Assembly: GCA_031274715.1 (NCBI GenBank)
Contig: JAISPT010000075.1
Coordinates: 1-16,680 of the forward strand
Direction: 5' to 3'
DNA length: 16,680 nt
From: Azonexus sp.
GTDB taxonomy: Bacteria > Pseudomonadota > Gammaproteobacteria > Burkholderiales > Rhodocyclaceae
Positions 12,315-16,680 of this stretch are shown here, piece after piece (the stretch's first letter is position 1; every line of letters starts with the position of its first letter). Below the pieces are notes generated by a model that had not been told where the DNA came from, did not search any database, and saw only the letters and a list, made by a program, of their open reading frames with translations. The position numbers and the translations under genes were made by a program.

Positions 12315-14417
12315 TTACTTCACTCGCATGCCCGGTTCAGCGCCAGCATCGGGAGAGAGCAGGAAGATGCCGGGGTTCTGGCCGTCGGCATCCGAGGCGG
12401 CGAGGACCATGCCTTCCGAGAGACCGAATTTCATCTTGCGCGGTGCCAGGTTGGCGACCATCACCGTCAACCGGCCGACCAGCGCGGTTGGGTCGTAAGC
12501 GGCCTTGATACCGGCGAAGACGTTGCGCGTTCCGCCGGCCCCAAGGTCCAGCGTCAGCCGGATCAGCTTGTCGGCGCCTTCGACGGGTTCCGCGTTGGCG
12601 ATGCGGGCGATGCGCAGGTCGACCTGCATGAAGTCGTCGATGGTGCACAGCGGCCCAGCAGCCGGGCTTTGTGCCATGATTTCGCGCTGCTGGTGCTCGG
12701 CGTGGCGTTGCGGCGAGTGGGCCGTTGGTGCCGCTGGTGCCGGCGCCAGCGATTCCTTGTTGGCGGCGACCAGTTTTTCGATCAGCTTCGGGTCGATGCG
12801 GGTCATCAGGTGTTCGTAGGCATTGATGCGATGGCCGCCGGCTAGCAGGCCCTGGGCGTCGGCCCAGGTCAGCGGGGCGATGTTGAGGAAGGCTTCGACC
12901 TTGGCTGCAACCGCCGGCAGGATCGGCTTGAGCAGCACGGTGAGCAGGCGGAACAGGTTGAGCGCGTTGCTGCAGGCAGCGTGCAGTGCGCTCTCCTGGC
13001 CTTCCTGCTTGGCCAGTTCCCACGGCTTGACGCTGTCGACGTACTGGTTGGCGGCGTCGGTCAGGGCCATGATCTCGCGCATGGCCTTGGCGAACTCGCG
13101 GGCTTCGTACAGTTCGGCGATGCGTCCGGCGGCTTCCTGAATCGCCCGGATCGCCGGCAGGTCGGCGGCAGCCGGTGCCAGTTGGCCGTTGAAACGCTTG
13201 CTGATGAAGCCGGCGGAGCGGCTGGCGATATTCACGTACTTGCCAACCAGGTCGGCATTGACGCGGGCGGCGAAGTCCTCAAGGTTGAGGTCGATGTCTT
13301 CCATGCTCGCCGACAGCTTGGCGGCGTAGTAGTAGCGCAGCCATTCCGGATTGAGGCCGGTCTGCAGGTAGCTTTCGGCGGTGATGAAGGTGCCGCGCGA
13401 TTTCGACATCTTGACGCCGTCGACGGTCAGGAAGCCGTGCGCGAAGATCTGGCTCGGCGTGCGGTAGCCGGCGTGGGCCAGTTCGGCCGGCCAGAACAGG
13501 GCGTGGAAATAGAGGATGTCCTTGCCGATGAAGTGGTACAGCTCGGTCGTCGAATCGGGCTTGAAGAACTCGTCGAAATCGAGTCCCTGCCGTGCGCAGA
13601 GATTCTTGAACGAACCCATGTAGCCGATCGGCGCGTCGAGCCAGACGGAGTCGTCCTTGCCCGGCGCATCGGGAATCTCGAAGCCGAAATATGGCGCGTC
13701 GCGCGAAATGTCCCAGTCGGTCAGCTTGTTCTCACCCGGATCGCCCAGCCATTCCCGCATCTTGTTGGCCGCTTCCGGCTGTAGTGCGCCGCTGTCGTGG
13801 CTAGTGTAGCGGCGCAGGAAAGCTTCGCAACGCGGGTCGGAGAGCTTGAAGAAATAGTGCTCGGAACGGCGCAGTTCCGGCCTGGCGCCGGATACCGCCG
13901 AGTACGGTTCGAGCAGGTCGGTCGGGGCGTAGGCGGCGCCGCAGACTTCGCAACTGTCGCCGTATTGGTCCTTGGCGTGGCACTTCGGACATTCGCCCTT
14001 GATGAAGCGGTCGGGCAGGAACATCTGCTTGACCGGGTCGTAGTACTGCTCGATGGTGCGCGTCTCGATCAGGCCGGCGGCGCGCAGGCGGCGATAGATC
14101 TCGTTAGCGCAGTCGCGCGTTTCGGCGGAATGGGTGCTGTAGTAATTGTCGAAACCGATGCCGAAGCCGGCGAAATCGCGGGCGTGCTCGCCGTGCACAC
14201 GTTCGATCAACTGTTCCGGCGTGATGCCTTCCTGCTCAGCGCGCAGCATGATCGGCGTGCCATGCGTGTCGTCGGCGCAGACGTACCAGCATTCGTTGCC
14301 GGCCATTTTCTGGTAGCGAACCCAGATGTCGGTCTGGATGTATTCGACCAGGTGCCCGAGGTGGATCGCGCCGTTGGCATAAGGCAGGGCGGAAGTGACG
14401 AGAATTTTGCGCGGCAT
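12315..14417 (-). CDS. metG: Methionyl-tRNA synthetase, long form with C-terminal tRNA-binding domain
   Basis: This cytoplasmic enzyme charges initiator and elongator tRNA(Met) with methionine. It has 700 residues, the usual length of the long dimeric form. The class I signature HLGH is at 19-22 after the MetRS-specific TSALPYANG. A zinc-binding insertion has Cys143, Cys146, Cys156 and Cys159 (CPKC, CEVC). KMSKS is at 336-340, followed by the helical anticodon-binding domain. The last ~105 residues are an EMAPII/Arc1p-like OB-fold (IDDFMQVDLRIARI to the C-terminus), joined through an Ala- and Pro-rich linker near 565-595. The ATG at 14417 starts directly with the conserved PRKILVTSALPYANG and has no obvious Shine-Dalgarno sequence. 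A TAAAAT -10-like sequence lies on the minus strand at 14448-14453 without a recognisable -35. Nothing is missing. Confidence 0.97.
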   Translation of the reverse strand: MPRKILVTSALPYANGAIHLGHLVEYIQTDIWVRYQKMAGNECWYVCADDTHGTPIMLRAEQEGITPEQLIERVHGEHARDFAGFGIGFDNYYSTHSAETRDCANEIYRRLRAAGLIETRTIEQYYDPVKQMFLPDRFIKGECPKCHAKDQYGDSCEVCGAAYAPTDLLEPYSAVSGARPELRRSEHYFFKLSDPRCEAFLRRYTSHDSGALQPEAANKMREWLGDPGENKLTDWDISRDAPYFGFEIPDAPGKDDSVWLDAPIGYMGSFKNLCARQGLDFDEFFKPDSTTELYHFIGKDILYFHALFWPAELAHAGYRTPSQIFAHGFLTVDGVKMSKSRGTFITAESYLQTGLNPEWLRYYYAAKLSASMEDIDLNLEDFAARVNADLVGKYVNIASRSAGFISKRFNGQLAPAAADLPAIRAIQEAAGRIAELYEAREFAKAMREIMALTDAANQYVDSVKPWELAKQEGQESALHAACSNALNLFRLLTVLLKPILPAVAAKVEAFLNIAPLTWADAQGLLAGGHRINAYEHLMTRIDPKLIEKLVAANKESLAPAPAAPTAHSPQRHAEHQQREIMAQSPAAGPLCTIDDFMQVDLRIARIANAEPVEGADKLIRLTLDLGAGGTRNVFAGIKAAYDPTALVGRLTVMVANLAPRKMKFGLSEGMVLAASDADGQNPGIFLLSPDAGAEPGMRVK

Positions 14418-14563
14418 GGCGGAAGCGGAAAGAAAGAGTAAAAGCGGATTTTACCGTGCCCGCTCCCGATCCGGCGGCTGATGGCGGCGCCGAACGCCCG
14501 CTGGTTATTTGTGACAAGGGCTAAATGATTGTGTTCGCTTGATAAAACCCTACCAATTGCCGG

Positions 14564-14592
14564 TTGCCGGGCGGTTACGCAAACGGCAAAAT
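14564..14592 (+). promoter_or_regulatory. Candidate promoter of the response regulator gene
   Basis: TTGCCG (14564-14569) and CAAAAT (14587-14592) are 17 bp apart, with four of six matches to each consensus hexamer. A start near 14599 would leave a short leader containing the ribosome site. TTGCCGG is tandemly repeated at 14557-14570, overlapping the -35, and might bind a regulator. Weak evidence only. Confidence 0.3.
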
Positions 14593-14612
14593 TATCCAGC
14601 GATGGAGAGGCC

Positions 14613-15299
14613 ATGAATTTTGCAATCATCGAGGACAGTCGCAGCCAGGCCGAGGTGTTCAAAGCTCTGCTCAAGAGTGAGGGCCATCACGTCGAACTGT
14701 TTGCCGATGGTGGCAGTTTCATGGCTGCCCTGCAGGATGGCCGCTTCGATTTCTTCATTGTCGACTGGGTGCTTCCCGACATCAGCGGCGAACAAATCCT
14801 ATTGCATATCCGCGAACGCTGCGGCTGGAACGTGCCGGTGGTCTTCTGCACCGCCCGCACCGGCGAGGAGCACGCCGCCGACATCCTGCGCCTGGGCGCC
14901 GATGATTACATCCCCAAGCCGGTCCGCTACATGGAATTCCTGGCCCGCATCGAGTCGCTGCTGCGCCGCAGCCGCCAGCAGCAGCCGAGCATGCTGCGCC
15001 GGGGCAACATCGAGGTCGACCTGGTCAGCCGGCGCATCCGCCAAGGCGGTACCGATGTCGACCTGACCCAGCGCGAATTCGACCTGGCCGTGATCCTGTT
15101 GCGCAATGTTGGCCGCGTCCTGGCCCGCGAGGAGTTGCTGACCGCCATCTGGGGGCGCGAGCCGGGTATCGATTCGCGCACCGTCGATACCCATGCCAGT
15201 CGCTTGCGCAAGAAGCTGGGCCTGGCCGGCGAGAGCGGCCTGATGCTGGCCTCGGTGTATGGTCAGGGCTATCGGCTGGATACTGTCCTGGCCGGTTGA
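14613..15299 (+). CDS. OmpR/PhoB-family response regulator, orphan
   Basis: The product has 228 residues from the ATG at 14613, which follows GGAGAGG; the frame opens earlier at 14529, but that extension lacks a ribosome site. The receiver domain is complete: acidic pocket Glu7-Asp8, phospho-acceptor Asp51 in FFIVDWVLPDISG, Thr80, switch Tyr99 and Lys102 in YIPKP. A winged-helix output domain covers about 128-224, with LTQREFDLAVILLRN, RTVDTHASRLRKKL and VYGQGYRL. It should be a phosphorylation-dependent transcription factor. No histidine kinase gene is adjacent: metG lies on one side (divergent) and mrp on the other (72 bases downstream). Targets and signal are unknown. The gene seems to be inserted between metG and mrp, which I recall as direct neighbours in other betaproteobacteria. 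Confidence 0.93.
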   Translation: MNFAIIEDSRSQAEVFKALLKSEGHHVELFADGGSFMAALQDGRFDFFIVDWVLPDISGEQILLHIRERCGWNVPVVFCTARTGEEHAADILRLGADDYIPKPVRYMEFLARIESLLRRSRQQQPSMLRRGNIEVDLVSRRIRQGGTDVDLTQREFDLAVILLRNVGRVLAREELLTAIWGREPGIDSRTVDTHASRLRKKLGLAGESGLMLASVYGQGYRLDTVLAG

Positions 15300-15315
15300 T
15301 GGCTGCCTTCGGGTG

Positions 15316-15321
15316 TATACT
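15316..15321 (+). promoter_or_regulatory. Possible -10 element upstream of mrp
   Basis: TATACT (five of six matches) lies 49 bases before the mrp start. The only -35-like sequence, TTGATG at 15296-15301, is at a short 14-bp spacing, so this may be a weak or activator-dependent promoter, or mrp may be read through from the response regulator gene. Confidence 0.3.
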
Positions 15322-15370
15322 GTACAAAATCACTCGGGTATTTGCCCGCCCAACACTAACCGGAGTCCCC

Positions 15371-16462
15371 ATGAGCATTACTGAACAACAGGTCAAAACG
15401 GCGCTGGCTAGCGCCGTCGATCCGAATACCGGCAAGGATTTCGTCAGCGGCCGCGCCGTCCGCAACATCCGCATCGACGGCGCCGACGTTGCCTTCGACA
15501 TCGAGCTTGGCTATCCAGCCAAGACCCAGATCGACGCCATCCGCAAGCAGGCGATCGCAGCCGCCAAGACCATTCCCGGCATCGGTAACATATCGGCCAA
15601 CGTCTACAGCAAGATCGTCGCCCATGCCGTGCAACTGGGGGTCAAGTTGCTGCCCGGCGTCAAAAACATCATCGCCGTCGCCTCCGGCAAGGGCGGCGTC
15701 GGCAAGAGCACGACGGCCGTCAATCTCGCCCTGGCGCTGGCCCAGGAAGGTGCCCAGGTCGGCATCCTCGACGCTGACATCTACGGCCCGTCGCAACCGC
15801 AGATGCTCGGCCTGGCCGGCCAGCAGCCGGAGTCGCACGATGGTGAGAGCATGGAGCCGCTGGAAGCCTACGGTTTGCAGGCGATGTCGATTGGTTTCAT
15901 GGTCGATGTCGAGACGCCGATGGTCTGGCGTGGCCCGATGGTCGCCCAGGCGCTCGATCAGTTGCTCGGCCAGACCAACTGGCATGACCTCGACTACTTG
16001 ATCGTGGACATGCCGCCGGGTACTGGCGACATCCAGTTATCGCTGTCGCAGAAGGTGCCGGTGACTGGCGCGGTGATCGTCACCACGCCGCAGGACATCG
16101 CCCTGATCGATGCACGCAAGGGTTTGAAGATGTTCGAGAAGGTCAATGTCCCGATCCTCGGCATCGTCGAGAATATGAGTATCCACATCTGCGCGCAGTG
16201 CGGCCACGAGGAGCACATCTTCGGCAGCGGCGGCGGTGAGCGGATGGGGGCCGACTACGGCGTCGAGTTCCTCGGCAGCCTGCCGCTCGAACGGGCGATC
16301 CGCGAGATGGCCGACGGCGGCAAGCCGACCGTGGTCGGCGCCCCGGATTCGCGCAGCGCCGAGATCTACCGCGCCATCGCCCGCCGCGTCGCGGTCAAGA
16401 TCGGCGAGAAGGCCAAGGATATGAGTTCCAAATTCCCCAACATCGTGGTGCAGAACACCTGA
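15371..16462 (+). CDS. apbC: Iron-sulfur cluster carrier protein Mrp/ApbC (P-loop ATPase)
   Basis: This cytoplasmic dimeric ATPase of the Mrp/NBP35 family binds and transfers [4Fe-4S] clusters to target enzymes. From the ATG at 15371, preceded by CGGAG, the product has 363 residues, a normal length. An N-terminal MIP18-like (DUF59) domain covers about 3-75. The deviant Walker A motif GKGGVGKST is at 106-114, followed by ILDADIYGPSQP near 132-143 and the Walker B-like IVDMPPGTGD at 211-220. The cluster-binding pair is Cys274 and Cys277 in HICAQCG, followed by HIFGSGGGERM. It is 72 bases after the response regulator gene, with a possible own promoter, and is followed by an intrinsic terminator before dcd. 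All key residues are present. Confidence 0.96.
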   Translation: MSITEQQVKTALASAVDPNTGKDFVSGRAVRNIRIDGADVAFDIELGYPAKTQIDAIRKQAIAAAKTIPGIGNISANVYSKIVAHAVQLGVKLLPGVKNIIAVASGKGGVGKSTTAVNLALALAQEGAQVGILDADIYGPSQPQMLGLAGQQPESHDGESMEPLEAYGLQAMSIGFMVDVETPMVWRGPMVAQALDQLLGQTNWHDLDYLIVDMPPGTGDIQLSLSQKVPVTGAVIVTTPQDIALIDARKGLKMFEKVNVPILGIVENMSIHICAQCGHEEHIFGSGGGERMGADYGVEFLGSLPLERAIREMADGGKPTVVGAPDSRSAEIYRAIARRVAVKIGEKAKDMSSKFPNIVVQNT

Positions 16463-16484
16463 GTTTTTGCCTGTGCAATGGACT

Positions 16485-16509
16485 AAAGGCGGGTAAAATC
16501 CCGCCTTTT
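16485..16509 (+). terminator. Intrinsic terminator of apbC
   Basis: AAAGGCGGG (16485-16493) and CCCGCCTTT (16500-16508) pair perfectly around the loop TAAAAT, with a fourth T after the stem. It begins 23 bases after the apbC stop. The loop equals a sigma70 -10 hexamer (TAAAAT), so the element may also supply the -10 of a dcd promoter; I see no good -35 at proper spacing. Confidence 0.75.
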
Positions 16510-16529
16510 GCCGCACGGACGCAAACCCC

Positions 16530-16680
16530 ATGGCTATCAAATCGGATAAGTGGATACGCCGCATGGCGGCAGAGCACAGCATGATCGAGCCGTTCGAGCC
16601 GGCGCTGGTGCGCGAGGTCGACGGCCGCAAGATCGTCTCCTACGGCACCTCAAGCTACGGCTACGACATTCGTTGCGCCC
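16530..16680 (+). CDS. dcd: dCTP deaminase, N-terminal part (runs off the window)
   Basis: Fifty codons are visible from the ATG at 16530. The sequence MAIKSDKWIRRMA, then MIEPFEP and VSYGTSSYGYDIRCA, matches the start of the betaproteobacterial Dcd family; SSYGYDIR is its conserved early motif. The enzyme is a trimeric cytoplasmic protein that deaminates dCTP to dUTP, a precursor of dTTP. The catalytic centre lies beyond the window. The ATG is preceded by a purine-poor stretch with no good Shine-Dalgarno sequence. It is downstream of apbC, across a terminator hairpin. The usual length is just under 190 residues. Confidence 0.92.
   Translation, partial: MAIKSDKWIRRMAAEHSMIEPFEPALVREVDGRKIVSYGTSSYGYDIRCA

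Noticed and set aside
15318..15335. LexA-box-like TACTGTACAAAATCAC upstream of apbC
   Set aside because: Only the left CTGT half matches; the right half reads ACTC instead of ACAG.
1..16680. tRNA or rRNA genes, CRISPR arrays, IS elements or prophage
   Set aside because: I saw no cloverleaf with CCA-end features, no regularly spaced direct repeats, no transposase or integrase, and no phage structural gene. The ORF6N gene alone is not evidence for a prophage.

Overview
The window looks like a chromosomal segment of a GC-rich betaproteobacterium, most likely of the Rhodocyclaceae (Azonexus/Dechloromonas type). This rests on the style of the housekeeping genes (metG, mrp/apbC and dcd close together), the TAAAAT-type -10 sequences in GC-rich context, and a YjdM/PhnA-type protein. 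It is inference from remembered protein families; no search was run. Nothing resembles a prophage, an IS element or a CRISPR array.

Layout. (1) Positions 1-77 hold the last codons of a + strand gene ending in a Fis-type helix-turn-helix, probably a sigma54-dependent regulator. (2) Three successive hairpins (141-273) separate it from a convergent minus-strand operon. (3) The minus-strand block 9014->294 encodes a very large bacterial alpha-2-macroglobulin with an intact CAEQ thioester, an ORF6N-domain protein, a conserved membrane-anchored protein of unknown function, and penicillin-binding protein 1C. A2M plus PbpC is a known periplasmic pair: the protease trap guards the envelope while PBP1C is thought to repair peptidoglycan. 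The ORF6N gene between them is the unusual part. (4) A repeat-like hairpin (9125-9213) separates this from a second minus-strand unit, a SulP anion transporter followed by yjdM. A clear sigma70 promoter for sulP faces a small divergent ribbon-helix-helix regulator gene, and a tandem 8-bp repeat lies between them. (5) After a small two-helix membrane protein comes a 436-bp gene-free gap with a cluster of DnaA-box-like sequences, a perfect IHF consensus and an AT-rich patch.

(6) The right end holds metG (minus), a divergent orphan OmpR/PhoB-type response regulator, mrp/apbC (Fe-S carrier P-loop ATPase), an intrinsic terminator and the start of dcd (dCTP deaminase).

Most of the window is ordinary core genome. 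The points most worth following are the ORF6N gene inside the A2M/PbpC operon, the A2M protein with one cysteine and an uncleaved-looking anchor, the RHH/sulP regulatory region, and the DnaA-box cluster.
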